Source of the DNA: Xenopus tropicalis
Taxonomy: Eukaryota; Chordata; Amphibia; Anura; Pipidae
NCBI RefSeq assembly: GCF_000004195.4
Contig: NC_030679.2
Coordinates: 143,786,039 to 143,850,038, forward strand
DNA: 64,000 nucleotides
Reading direction: 5' to 3'
In this document: positions 1 to 19,818 of the stretch, piece after piece
How positions within the stretch are numbered: the stretch's first letter is position 1
Layout of the letters: each line of letters begins with the position of its first letter
The notes under the pieces: generated by a model
Told to the model about the DNA's origin: nothing
Databases searched by the model: none
Seen by the model: the letters and a program-made list of their open reading frames with translations, nothing else
Program-made: the position numbers and the translations under genes

Positions 1-56
1 TTTAGGTTGGACAGAGCCATCATCCCCATGACGTATCCGTGGCCCTCGCTTCTCAC

Positions 57-7642
<7,586 letters not shown>

Positions 7643-7718
7643 CTGAGAGACAGCAGAAGAGAAGTACTTAAGTCTATGGCCAGCTAATAGTGTTACCCAT
7701 ACCTCCCAACTGTTCTGA

Positions 7719-9185
7719 TTCTCACAGACCGCAATCCAGGATACCGCCCCTGGGGCCCCGCACCCCCCAAGGTGCCTCCTCCGGCCACCGCACACCCCTA
7801 AACCCCCCGCAGGGGCCTCTGTGTGACATCCTCCACCGAACACGTATGTGAAACGCGTCAGGGAAGGACATCAGAGGCCAGCGGAAGCAGCAATAGGGTC
7901 GGGTCTGGGCCACCGGGTATTTTACTAGTGTCCCGGCGGCCCAGTCTTAATGAAAAGTCCCTCATTTTCCTTTGACCTCCTGCACTGAAGCTAAAAAAAG
8001 ATACAAAGTTTCTCAAACTTAATTTAATAAGTAGCTTTTGCCAGTGCCCAGACTACTCACCCCCTGCACAGAGATACAAGTGTAACTAATAAGCTAAACA
8101 GGTCTCTTGGGAGGGAGGGGGACTGAGACTCGCAGCTAAAGGGCAAGTTCACCTTCATTAGAAAAACTGTAATGACACATAAACAGCTGAGAAGGACTGA
8201 TTCTCACAGACCGCAATCCAGGATACCGCCCCTGGGGCCCCGCACCCTCCAAGGTGCCTCCTCTGGCCACCGCACACCCCTAAACCCCCCGCAGGGGCCC
8301 CTGTCCGACACCCTCCCCAGAGGGTGTATGTGAAACGCATCAGGGAAGGACTTCAGAGGCCAGACGAAGCAGCAATAGGGTCGGGTCTGGGCCCACCGGG
8401 TATTTGACCGGTGTCCCAGTCTGACCCTGTCGGGATACTTCTAAAAAGTCCCTATTTCCCTTTGATCTTCTGCACGGAACACTAAAAAAAGATACAAAGT
8501 TTCTCAAACTTAATTTAATAAGTAGCTTTTGCCAGTGCCCAGACTACTCACCCCCTGCACAGAGATACAAGTGTAACTAATAAGCTAAACAGGTCTCTTG
8601 GGAGGGAGGGGGGGGGACTGAGACTCGCAGCTAAAGGGCAAGTTCACCTTCATTAGAAAAACTGTAATGACACATACACAGCTGAGTGGGACTGGTTCTC
8701 ACAGACCGCAATCCAGGATACCGCCCCTGGGGCCCCGCACCCTCCAAGGTGCCTCCTCCGGCCACCGCACACCCCTAAACCCCCCGCAGGGGCCCCTGTC
8801 CGACACCCTCCCCAGAAGGTGTATGTGAAACGCATCAGGGAAGGACTTCAGAGGCCAGACGAAGCAGCAATAGGGTCGGGTCTGGGCCGCTGGGGCCCAC
8901 CGGGTATTTTCCCAGTGTCCCAGTCTGACCCTGTCGGGATACTTGCTAAAAAGTCCCTATTTCCCTTTGATCTTCTGCACGGAACGCTAAAAAAAAAGAT
9001 ACAAAGTTTCCCAAACTTAATTAAATAAGTAGCGTTTGTCAAAGCCCAGGATACCCACCCCCTGCACTGACTAATAAGCTTAACAGGTCTCTGGGGGGAA
9101 TTGAAACTCACAGGTTAAAGGGCAAGTTCACCTTCATTAGCAAAACTGTAATGACACATACACAGCTGAGAGGGACTGGTTCTCC
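7719..9185. repeat. taf6: ~490-bp tandem triplication in taf6 intron 1
   Basis: Three copies start TTCTCACAGACCGCAATCC at 7719, 8201 and 8696 (periods 482 and 495). Each contains a GTATGTGAAACGC motif near its middle and a TACAAAGTTTCTCAAACTTA-like stretch. The GAAACGC-TCAGG text links it to the repeat at 43.4-44.4 kb. Confidence 0.85.
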
Positions 9186-9519
9186 CCTGCATGTTTGGTG
9201 ACTGTCTGCCTGACTATAGTCTCTGCACTGCCGGTTCTGACTCATGAAGGATTGTAGCAGAAGCCTGCAGTACTGCTGCATTGAATGAAGAGTCAGAATC
9301 AGACACCAGAAAGGGATAAACCACTTTCCTTTAGCCGGGGGGACAGGAAGTTGGGGTTCTGTGTGGGTATATACATACTACTGCTACCCCAGCAGGGCCG
9401 ACCTGCTTGCCCACCGTGTCCCTAACACTGGGCTCAGACGATCCCCCATTGCCGCAGCGCTAGCCCAGTCGCTACCCCCTCCCAAGCCCAAATAACCCCC
9501 GCCATTACCAACCTCAGCT

Positions 9520-9958
9520 CCCCCTTTTCTCACAGACTCTCCAGGCTACTTCCGGCTGGCAGGTAAACTTCCGGCCCCGCGTTCTGAGCTCGAAGGTCCT
9601 GACTGGGAAGCAGAAACGCACATTAAAACGTTGTCGTCGTTCAAAATGGTTTGACCGCTATGAGAAAAAAATCATATTTTTTTTTTTTTTTATCAGCCGA
9701 CTATTTTCGGCGGGAAGTAAGAAGAGACACTTCACTTTACAATCACACTCCTCTTAGGACTTGCGGTGGAACGCAACTTCCTGGGTAAGTGGAACGCAAC
9801 AATACACAACGCGCAAGCGTACAGAAGGCGGCAACAAAATGGACGTTTTTTTTTTTTTTCCAATCTACTGTACCCGCCCCACGTCTGCACCAATCAGATA
9901 CTACTGATTCCCAGGGGGTGTGACCTTACTGTCCAATTGCAGTTTAGTGGCCGGCAGA
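9520..9958. promoter_or_regulatory. Probable bidirectional promoter between taf6 and mblac1
   Basis: This GC-rich, CpG-containing stretch separates the divergent genes. Two ETS-type cores (ACTTCCGGC) lie at 9548-9556 and 9567-9575, 19 bp apart. A GC box (CCCGCCCC) lies near 9874 and a CCAAT box near 9889. No TATA box is obvious. The taf6 non-coding first exon probably starts here; a possible donor (GTGAGA on the minus strand) is at 9535-9530, but I cannot fix that exon. Poly-T runs at about 9677-9692 and 9847-9859 interrupt the region. Confidence 0.6.
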
Positions 9959-11638
9959 ATGGCTTCCCCACATGCCTCTGCTGCTAGTACTTTGCAGGTA
10001 TGTATTTATGTAGGTATGTATGTGTAGAAAACTATATGTATAACTTTATTTATAAAGCGCCACAAGGGTACGCAGCGCTGTACAATCTTACAAAATACAC
10101 AATTACACACAGGGAGGACAAGTGTTATACAGGTATGGGATCCGTTATCCAGAATGCTCAGGAACAAGGGTTTTCCGGATAAGGGGTCTTTCCGTAATTT
10201 GGATCTTCATACCTTAAGTCTACTAAAAAATCAATAAACCATTAATTATACCCAATAGGACTGTTCTGCCCCCAATAAGGGGTAATTATATCTTAGTTGG
10301 GATCAAGTACAGGTACTGTTTTATTATTACAGAGAAAAGGGAATCATTTAACCATGAAATAAACCCAATAGGGCTGTTCTGCCCCAATAAGGGGTAATTA
10401 TATCTTAGTTGGGATCAAGTACAGGTACTGTTTTATTATTACAGAGAAAAGGGAATCATTTAACCATTAAATAAACCCAATAGGGCTGTTCTGCCCCCAA
10501 TAAGGGGTAATTATATCTTAGTAGGGATCAAGTACAGGTACTGTTTTATTATTACAGAGAAAAGGGAATCATTTAACCATTAAATAAACCCAATAGGGCT
10601 GTTCTGCCCCCAATAAGGGGTAATTATATCTTAGTTGGGATCAAGTACAGGTACTGTTTTATTATTACAGAGAAAAGGGAATCATTTAACCATGAAATAA
10701 ACCCAATAGGGCTGTTCTGCCCCCAATAAGGGGTAATTATATCTTAGTTGGGATCAAGTACAGGTACTGTTTTATTATTACAGAGAAAAGGGAATCATTT
10801 TTAAAAATTAGAATTATTTGCTTATAATGGAGTCTATGGGAGATGGCCTTTCCATAATTCAGAACTTTCTGGATAACGGGTTTCCGGATAAGGGATCCTA
10901 TACCTGTACCAGTAAAGCAGGGACCCAGGTTAGTAGATTTGCCAGTCACCCCCGCTCATTCGTTCTGATGTTTCTGTCTTGTTTCTAACGTTACAGTTCC
11001 ACACTGCACCCCTGGCGTCGGGTCATATTCCCGGCTCCCCACATTCCGTCCATGTTCTTATGGAGGGGTATTGCAGAGACGCGGGAGGGGACCTGTTCCA
11101 GGCAGACGGCTCAGTCACGCTCATACGGGGACCCCTGACGGTGCTGGTTGACACTGCAGGACCGTGGTCCCGTGATGCCCTTCTTCAGTCGCTTCGGGAT
11201 CATGGTGTAGCGCCCACTGACGTCACCCATGTGATCTGCACCCATGGACACTCTGACCACGTGGGGAACCTTAACCTTTTCCCTCGGGCGGAGATCGTGG
11301 TGTCCTATGACCTGTGGCGTGGCGGTTACTATGTCGCTCACGACTTCCGTGGCGGAGCCCCCTACATGCTGCTGGGCGGAGAAGGGCTGAAAGTGGTGGC
11401 TACTCCTGGTCACACCGGCAGCGATACCTCCCTCCTTGTCCCTGGCACCTCTCTAGGGACTGTCGTAGTGGCCGGAGACCTTTTTGAGCGGGAAGGAGAT
11501 GAGGACAGTTGGCGCCAGTTGAGCGAAGACCCCCAGAGGCAGGAGGCCAGTAGAGCGGCCATGCTAAAGCTGGCAGATGTCATAATACCAGGACATGGAC
11601 CGCCATTTAGGGTCATAAAGCACGGACAGCATACATAA
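9959..11638 (+). CDS. mblac1: MBLAC1, metallo-beta-lactamase domain protein 1
   Basis: Two coding exons, 9959-9997 and 10997-11638, join in phase 0 (CAG|GTATGT; TTACAG|TTC) to give 226 residues. The zinc-binding HxHxDH motif is THGHSDH at residues 95-101. Further ligands fit H152 (TPGHTGS), D174 ([10 protein letters not shown]) and H213 ([10 protein letters not shown]). The segments [13 protein letters not shown] and SEDPQRQE closely resemble human MBLAC1. Human MBLAC1 has been reported to act as a nuclease in replication-dependent histone pre-mRNA 3'-end processing; activity here is inferred from family. The start lies in a short exon encoding [13 protein letters not shown], chosen because it is in frame and next to the promoter. 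The intron contains a TIR element with a 112-bp array. No AATAAA lies close to the stop codon, and a minisatellite starts about 30 bp after it. Confidence 0.92.
10128..10908 (+). mobile_element. TIR element with internal 112-bp tandem array (copy 1, in mblac1 intron)
   Basis: The left end TACAGGTATGGGATCCGTTA and right end GGATAAGGGATCCTATACCTGTA are inverted. Inside are about five units starting AATAAACCCAATAGGGCTGT. No transposase is encoded, so it is non-autonomous. The superfamily is not determined. Confidence 0.75.
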
Positions 11639-11666
11639 ACTAGATACACAGGGCCATATTTATTGT

Positions 11667-11938
11667 AGGGACAGTAAGGATACTGAAGGGGGTATACTGA
11701 TACCCAGGCTGGGACAGTAAGGATACTGTAGGGGGTATACTGATACCCAGGCTGGGACAGTAAGGATACTGAAGGGGGTATACTGATACCCAGGCTGGGA
11801 CAGTAAGGATACTGAAGGGGGGGGGTATACTGATACCCAGGCTGGGACAGTAAGGATACTGAAGGGGGGGGGTATATTGATACCCAGGCTGGGACAGTAA
11901 GGATACTGAAGGGGGTATACTGATACCCAGGCTGGGAC
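11667..11938. repeat. 43-bp minisatellite, about 6 copies
   Basis: Unit GGGACAGTAAGGATACTGAA followed by a G run and GTATACTGATACCCAGGCT. Begins about 30 bp after the mblac1 stop codon. Confidence 0.9.
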
Positions 11939-12328
11939 AGGTATAGGACCCGTTATCCAGAATGCTCAGGACCAAGGGTATTTTGGATAAGGAGTCTTTC
12001 CGTAATTTGATTCTCCATACCTTAAGTCTACTAAAAAATCAATAAAACATTAATTAAACCCAATAGGATTGTTTTGCCTCCAATAATGATTATTTATATT
12101 TTAGTTGAGATCAAGTACAGGTACTGTTTTATTATTACAGAGAAAAGGGAATCATTTAACCATTAAATAAACCCAATAGGGCTGTTCTGCCCCAATAAGG
12201 GGTAATTATATCTTAGTTGGGATCAAGTACAGGTACTATGTCTATGAAGATTCTCATTTATCCAGGTCATGATATACAGTATCTAGTAGAATTAAGTCTA
12301 AAACAACTGGACTTTTTCTGAGTTTTTC

Positions 12329-12372
12329 TTGAAAACGTTTCACCACTCATCCGAGTGGCTTCTTCAGTTCAA
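12329..12372 (-). ncRNA. Hammerhead-ribozyme-like motif, left Penelope arm
   Basis: Inverted copy of the motif at 13396-13439, in the opposite arm. It carries the same CTGAAGA and GAAAC cores and the same helix I and II pairs. Confidence 0.55.
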
Positions 12373-13395
12373 ATGACTGGTAGGGAATTCCCCGGTATTT
12401 AAACTCTTGATGGTAGTAGAGTCACAGACATCCAATCACAATGGTTCCATTGAACTTGTTCAGTTAGGTGTTAGCTGAAACTGACAGGTGTAAGAAGGTA
12501 TGATCCAATCACAATGGTACCAAGATTCTCATTGATGAAGGTGTTAATCCTTCAAAGTACATGACTGGAAGTGTGAACTGTTGTGAAACTGCCGGGGTAA
12601 GGATGTCAACGCGCCATTGTATGTTGGTGACAAGCGGTGTCTCAGGCCCCCTCCTCTGTTCAGGGATGGTTTTTCCAGGTTGGCATAAATGGCCTCTTTC
12701 ACTCACTCTTTCCATATGTTGCTGGAACATCAGAAAAACTTAGGAGAATTTTCAACAAACATCGCATTCCTGTGTTTTTCAAACCCAGCAACACCCTGAG
12801 ACAGAAGCTGGTGCACCCGAAAGACCCAACACCCAAGCACATGAAAAGTAATGTGGTCTATGCTGTCCAGTGTAGTGAAGAGTGCTCAGACTTATACATT
12901 GGGGAGACAAAACAACCTCTCTGTAAGAGAATGGCCCAACATAGGCGGGCAAACTCCTCAGGACAAGACTCAGCGGTCTATCTACACCTCAAAGAAAAAG
13001 GTCACTCTTTTGAGGACAGTAACGTGCATATTTTGGACCGAGAGGACAGATGGTTTGAAAGAGGTGTGAAAGAGGCCATTTATGCCAACCTGGAAAAACC
13101 ATCCCTGAACAGAGGAGGGGGCCTGAGACACCGCTTGTCACCAACATACAATGGCGCGTTGACATCCTTACCCCGGCAGTTTCACAACAGTTCACACTTC
13201 CAGTCATGTACTTTGAAGGATTAACACCTTCATCAATGAGAATCTTGGTACCATTGTGATTGGATCATACCTTCTTACACCTGTCAGTTTCAGCTAACAC
13301 CTAACTGAACAAGTTCAATGGAACCATTGTGATTGGATGTCTGTGACTCTACTACCATCAAGAGTTTAAATACCGGGGAATTCCCTACCAGTCAT

Positions 13396-13439
13396 TTGAA
13401 CTGAAGAAGCCACTCGGATGAGTGGTGAAACGTTTTCAA
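13396..13439 (+). ncRNA. Hammerhead-ribozyme-like motif, right Penelope arm
   Basis: Helix I pairs TTGAA (13396-13400) with TTCAA (13435-13439). The core CTGAAGA lies at 13401-13407. Helix II pairs CCACTC (13410-13415) with GAGTGG (13420-13425). The core GAAAC lies at 13427-13431, then GTT with predicted cleavage after 13434. Helix III would be only 2 bp. Penelope-like elements are known to carry type I hammerheads with very short helix III. One or two extra bases sit at the base of helix II. Confidence 0.6.
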
Positions 13440-13819
13440 GAAAAACTCAGAAAAAGTCCAGTTGTTTTAGACTTAATTCTACTAGATAAGTACAGGTACT
13501 GTTTTATTATTACAGAGAAAAGGGAATCATTTAACCATTAAATAAACCCAATAGGGCTGTTCTGCCCCAATAAGGGGTAATTATATCTTAGTTGAGATCA
13601 AGTACAGGTACTGTTTTATTATTACAGAGAAAAGGGAATCATTTAACCATGAAATAAACCCAATAGGGCTGTTCTGCCCCCAATAAGGGGTAATTATATC
13701 TTAGTTGGGATCAAGTACAGGTACTGTTTTATTATTACAGAGAAAAGGGAATCATTTAACCATTAAATAAACCCAATAGGGCTGTTCTGCCCCAATAAGG
13801 GGTAATTATATCTTAGTTG

Positions 13820-14406
13820 AGTGTATGTTCTATAATCTGAGAACCTTTCTGATTAAATGTATCTTTGATTTTGTGATTTGTTCAGGTGGGGTACCCCCAG
13901 TCACTACTCTAGGCCCCCATTGGGGAGCCAGCCCCTCAGTTTGCAAACTGCTACTCTAAGGTGAGGATCCATTTTCCCCCATATTCAGGTGGGTTTCCTC
14001 CCACTGTGTTGGCTTCAGAAAAAAGTGACCCTACTAATTGTGTGTGTGTGTAGAAATACTAACTCCCCCCCCCCCCACCGGCATTGTATGTTGTGCAGTG
14101 TGATTGTGTAGCACATTAATAGATGAGACTTTGATGGCTTAGAAAAGAATGTTGAGTAATTATTAAAGAACCAACTATGTGAGTGATGTCACTTACTTTC
14201 ACGGAACTTGTGACAAATCCTTCCTTTTTCTATGTGATATTAAGTCATTCTGCTGATCTGGGGAACGATATTGTGCCATAAACATTCAGTGAGAATAGAG
14301 TTATCTTCCTGCCTTTCCTGCAGTTCAGGTTATGGTTAGGGGGTGTTCCAGCAAGTACTGTACTGGCCCTGCACATATGAACCCATAGTCTCCCTTTCAC
14401 TGTAAA
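13820..14406. other. Intergenic sequence without recognised gene
   Basis: Contains a short GT run near 14040 and a C run near 14067. I see no coding exon, RNA gene or clear element. Confidence 0.5.
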
Positions 14407-17400
14407 GGTAGCAGGTATAGTAGGTAGAGATGGTGCCTATAGTAGCAGTGGGGGGATAATAGCCTCTGGGAAGGGACTGGGGCTGTGGGATAGCAGGTAT
14501 AGTAGGGAGAGATGGTGCCTATAGTAGCAGTGGGGGGATAATAGCCTCTGGGAAGGGACTGGGGCTGTGGGATAGCAGGTATAGTAGGGAGAGATGGTGC
14601 CTATAGTAGCAGTGGGGGATAATAGCCTCTGGGAAGGACTGGGGCTGTGGGATAGCAGGTATAGTAGGGAGAGATGGTGCCTATAGTAGCAGTGGGGGGA
14701 TAATAGCCTCTGGGAAGGGACTGGGGCTGTGGGATAGCAGGTATAGTAGGGAGAGATGGTGCCTATAGTAGCAGTGGGGGATAATAGCCTCTGGGAAGGG
14801 ACTGGGGCTGTGGGATAGCAGGTATAGTAGGGAGAGATGGTGCCTATAGTAGCAGTGGGGGGATAATAGCCTCTGGGAAGGGACTGGGGCTGTGGGATAG
14901 CAGGTATAGTAGGGAGAGATGGTGCCTATAGTAGCAGTGGGATAATAGCCTCTGGGAAGGGACTGGGGCTGTGGGATAGCAGGTATAGTAGGGAGAGATG
15001 GTGCCTATAGTAGCAGTGGGGATAATAGCCTCTGGGAAGGGACTGGGGCTGTGGGATAGCAGGTATAGTAGGGAGAGATGGTGCCTATAGTAGCAGTGGG
15101 GGGATAATAGCCTCTGGGAAGGGACTGGGGCTGTGGGATAGCAGGTATAGTAGGGAGAGATGGTGCCTATAGTAGCAGTGGGGGGATAATAGCCTCTGGG
15201 AAGGGACTGGGGCTGTGGGATAGCAGGTATAGTAGGGAGAGATGGTGCCTATAGTAGCAGTGGGGGGATAATAGCCTCTGGGAAGGGACTGGGGCTGTGG
15301 GATAGCAGGTATAGTAGGGAGAGATGGTGCCTATAGTAGCAGTGGGGGGATAATAGCCTCTGGGAAGGGACTGGGGCTGTGGGATAGCAGGTATAGTAGG
15401 GAGAGATGGTGCCTATAGTAGCAGTGGGGGGATAATAGCCTCTGGGAAGGGACTGGGGCTGTGGGATAGCAGGTATAGTAGGGAGAGATGGTGCCTATAG
15501 TAGCAGTGGGGGATAATAGCCTCTGGGAAGGGACTGGGGCTGTGGGATAGCAGGTATAGTAGGGAGAGATGGTGCCTATAGTAGCAGTGGGGGGATAATA
15601 GCCTCTGGGAAGGGACTGGGGCTGTGGGATAGCAGGTATAGTAGGGAGAGATGGTGCCTATAGTAGCAGTGGGGGGATAATAGCCTCTGGGAAGGGACTG
15701 GGGCTGTGGGATAGCAGGTATAGTAGGGAGAGATGGTGCCTATAGTAGCAGTGGGGGATAATAGCCTCTGGGGAAGGGACTGGGGCTGTGGGATAGCAGG
15801 TATAGTAGGGAGAGATGGTGCCTATAGTAGCAGTGGGGGATAATAGCCTCTGGGAAGGGACTGGGGCTGTGGGATAGCAAGGTATAGTAGGGAGAGATGG
15901 TGCCTATAGTAGCAGTGGGGGGATAATAGCCTCTGGGAAGGGACTGGGGCTGTGGGATAGCAGGTATAGTAGGGAGAGATGGTGCCTATAGTAGCAGTGG
16001 GGGGGATAATAGCCTCTGGGAAGGGACTGGGGCTGTGGGATAGCAGGTATAGTAGGGAGAGATGGTGCCTATAGTAGCAGTGGGGGATAATAGCCTCTGG
16101 GAAGGGACTGGGGCTGTGGGATAGCAGGTATAGTAGGGAGAGATGGTGCCTATAGTAGCAGTGGGGGGATAATAGCCTCTGGGAAGGGACTGGGGCTGTG
16201 GGATAGCAGGTATAGTAGGGAGAGATGGTGCCTATAGTAGCAGTGGGGGGATAATAGCCTCTGGGAAGGGACTGGGCTGTGGGATAGCAGGTATAGTAGG
16301 GAGAGATGGTGCCTATAGTAGCAGTGGGGGGATAATAGCCTCTGGGAAGGGACTGGGGCTGTGGGATAGCAGGTATAGTAGGGAGAGATGGTGCCTATAG
16401 TAGCAGTGGGGGGATAATAGCCTCTGGGAAGGGACTGGGGCTGTGGGATAGCAGGTATAGTAGGGAGAGATGGTGCCTATAGTAGCAGTGGGGGGATAAT
16501 AGCCTCTGGGAAGGGACTGGGGCTGTGGGATAGCAGGTATAGTAGGGAGAGATGGTGCCTATAGTAGCAGTGGGGATAATAGCCTCTGGGAAGGGACTGG
16601 GGCTGTGGGATAGCAGGTATAGTAGGGAGAGATGGTGCCTATAGTAGCAGTGGGGGGATAATAGCCTCTGGGAAGGGACTGGGGCTGTGGGATAGCAGGT
16701 ATAGTAGGGAGAGATGGTGCCTATAGTAGCAGTGGGGATAATAGCCTCTGGGAAGGGACTGGGGCTGTGGGATAGCAGGTATAGTAGGGAGAGATGGTGC
16801 CTATAGTAGCAGTGGGGGGATAATAGCCTCTGGGAAGGGACTGGGGCTGTGGGATAGCAGGTATAGTAGGGAGAGATGTGCCTATAGTAGCAGTGGGGGG
16901 ATAATAGCCTCTGGGAAGGGACTGGGGCTGTGGGATAGCAGGTATAGTAGGGAGAGATGGTGCCTATAGTAGCAGTGGGGGGATAATAGCCTCTGGGAAG
17001 GGACTGGGGCTGTGGGATAGCAGGTATAGTAGGGAGAGATGGTGCCTATAGTAGCAGTGGGGGATAATAGCCTCTGGGAAGGGACTGGGGCTGTGGGATA
17101 GCAGGTATAGTAGGGAGAGATGGTGCCTATAGTAGCAGTGGGGGGATAATAGCCTCTGGGAAGGGACTGGGGCTGTGGGATAGCAGGTATAGTAGGGAGA
17201 GATGGTGCCTATAGTAGCAGTGGGGATAATAGCCTCTGGGAAGGGACTGGGGCTGTGGGATAGCAGGTATAGTAGGGAGAGATGGTGCCTATAGTAGCAG
17301 TGGGGGGATAATAGCCTCTGGGAAGGGACTGGGGCTGTGGGATAGCAGGTATAGTAGGGAGAGATGGTGCCTATAGTAGCAGTGGGATAATAGCCTCTGG

Positions 17401-19818
17401 GAAGGGACTGGGGCTGTGGGATAGCAGGTATAGTAGGGAGAGATGGTGCCTATAGTAGCAGTGGGGGGATAATAGCCTCTGGGAAGGGACTGGGGCTGTG
17501 GGATAGCAGGTATAGTAGGGAGAGATGGTGCCTATAGTAGCAGTGGGGGGATAATAGCCTCTGGGAAGGGACTGGGGCTGTGGGATAGCAGGTATAGTAG
17601 GGAGAGATGGTGCCTATAGTAGCAGTGGGGGGATAATAGCCTCTGGGAAGGGACTGGGGCTGTGGGATAGCAGGTATAGTAGGGAGAGATGGTGCCTATA
17701 GTAGCAGTGGGGGATAATAGCCTCTGGAAGGGACTGGGGCTGTGGGATAGCAGGTATAGTAGGGAGAGATGGTGCCTATAGTAGCAGTGGGGGATAATAG
17801 CCTCTGGGAAGGGACTGGGGCTGTGGGATAGCAGGTATAGTAGGGAGAGATGGTGCCTATAGTAGCAGTGGGGGATAATAGCCTCTGGGAAGGGACTGGG
17901 GCTGTGGGATAGCAGGTATAGTAGGGAGAGATGGTGCCTATAGTAGCAGTGGGGGATAATAGCCTCTGGGAAGGGACTGGGGCTGTGGGATAGCAGGTAT
18001 AGTAGGGAGAGATGGTGCCTATAGTAGCAGTGGGGGGATAATAGCCTCTGGGAAGGGACTGGGGCTGTGGGATAGCAGGTATAGTAGGGAGAGATGGTGC
18101 CTATAGTAGCAGTGGGGGATAATAGCCTCTGGGAAGGGACTGGGGCTGTGGGATAGCAGGTATAGTAGGGAGAGATGGTGCCTATAGTAGCAGTGGGGGA
18201 TAATAGCCTCTGGGAAGGGACTGGGGCTGTGGGATAGCAGGTATAGTAGGGAGAGATGGTGCCTATAGTAGCAGTGGGGGATAATAGCCTCTGGGAAGGG
18301 ACTGGGGCTGTGGGATAGCAGGTATAGTAGGGAGAGATGGTGCCTATAGTAGCAGTGGGGGGATAATAGCCTCTGGGAAGGGACTGGGGCTGTGGGATAG
18401 CAGGTATAGTAGGGAGAGATGGTGCCTATAGTAGCAGTGGGGGATAATAGCCTCTGGGAAGGGACTGGGCTGTGGGATAGCAGGTATAGTAGGGAGAGAT
18501 GGTGCCTATAGTAGCAGTGGGGGGATAATAGCCTCTGGGAAGGGACTGGGGCTGTGGGATAGCAGGTATAGTAGGGAGAGATGGTGCCTATAGTAGCAGT
18601 GGGGATAATAGCCTCTGGGAAGGGACTGGGGCTGTGGGATAGCAGGTATAGTAGGGAGAGATGGTGCCTATAGTAGCAGTGGGGGGATAATAGCCTCTGG
18701 GAAGGGACTGGGCTGTGGGATAGCAGGTATAGTAGGGAGAGATGGTGCCTATAGTAGCAGTGGGGGGATAATAGCCTCTGGGAAGGGACTGGGGCTGTGG
18801 GATAGCAGGTTATAGTAGGGAGAGATGGTGCCTATAGTAGCAGTGGGGATAATAGCCTCTGGGAAGGGACTGGGGCTGTGGATAGCAGGTATAGTAGGGA
18901 GAGATGGTGCCTATAGTAGCAGTGGGGGGATAATAGCCTCTGGGAAGGGACTGGGGCTGTGGGATAGCAGGTATAGTAGGGAGAGATGGTGCCTATAGTA
19001 GCAGTGGGGGATAATAGCCTCTGGGAAGGGACTGGGGCTGTGGGATAGCAGGTATAGTAGGGAGAGATGGTGCCTATAGTAGCAGTGGGGGGATAATAGC
19101 CTCTGGGAAGGGACTGGGGCTGTGGGATAGCAGGTATAGTAGGGAGAGATGGTGCCTATAGTAGCAGTGGGGGAATAATAGCCTCTGGGAAGGGACTGGG
19201 GCTGTGGGATAGCAGGTTAGTAGGGAGAGATGGTGCCTATAGTAGCAGTGGGGGGTAATAGCCTCTGGGAAGGGACTGGGGCTGTGGGATAGCAGGTATA
19301 GTAGGGAGAGATGGTGCCTATAGTAGCAGTGGGGGATAATAGCCTCTGGGAAGGGACTGGGGCTGTGGGATAGCAGGTATAGTAGGGAGAGATGGTGCCT
19401 ATAGTAGCAGTGGGGGATAATAGCCTCTGGGAAGGGACTGGGGCTGTGGGGATAGCAGGTATAGTAGGGAGAGATGGTGCCTATAGTAGCAGTGGGGGGA
19501 TAATAGCCTCTGGGAAGGGACTGGGGCTGTGGGATAGCAGGTATAGTAGGGAGAGATGGTGCCTATAGTAGCAGTGGGGGGATAATAGCCTCTGGGAAGG
19601 GACTGGGGCTGTGGGATAGCAGGTATAGTAGGGAGAGATGGTGCCTATAGTAGCAGTGGGGGGATAATAGCCTCTGGGAAGGGACTGGGGCTGTGGGATA
19701 GCAGGTATAGTAGGGAGAGATGGTGCCTATAGTAGCAGTGGGGGGGATAATAGCCTCTGGGAAGGGACTTGGGCTGTGGGATAGCAGGTATAGTAGGGAG
19801 AGATGGTGCCTATAGTAG
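14407..19818. repeat. 82-bp G-rich minisatellite, about 66 copies
   Basis: Unit begins GGTGCCTATAGTAGCAGTGG, then a variable run of G and GATAATAGCCTCTGGGAAGG. Copies are almost identical; most variation is in the length of one G run (about 1-7 G). Each unit has a plus-strand quadruplex pattern G3-N2-G3-N3-G4-N4-G3. Confidence 0.97.

Larger units (their letters stand above)
12238..13487 (+). mobile_element. Truncated Penelope-like retroelement with inverted arms
   Basis: Inverted arms (about 12272-12702 and 13066-13487) flank a unique core. The insertion is bounded by a 13-bp target-site duplication, AAGTACAGGTACT, at 12225-12237 and 13488-13500. The plus-strand frame at about 12700-13162 encodes a GIY-YIG endonuclease domain (DLYIGETKQPLCKRMAQHRR, then HLKEKGHSFED and AIYANLEKPSLNRG). 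This is the C-terminal domain of Penelope-like elements. The reverse transcriptase is absent, so this is a 5'-truncated, immobile copy. Each arm carries a hammerhead-like motif. Confidence 0.88.
11938..13819 (+). mobile_element. TIR element with 112-bp array (copy 2), split by a Penelope-like insertion
   Basis: The left end ACAGGTATAGGACCCGTTAT is present and the right end is missing. Units of the 112-bp array occur on both sides of the insertion at 12238-13487. AATAAA at 12041-12046, in the left part, is the nearest poly(A) signal I found downstream of mblac1. Confidence 0.7.

Noticed and set aside
12509..12730. 73-residue frame and its 12989-13207 partner
   Set aside because: Antisense readings of the inverted Penelope arms; only the plus-strand GIY-YIG frame has family features.
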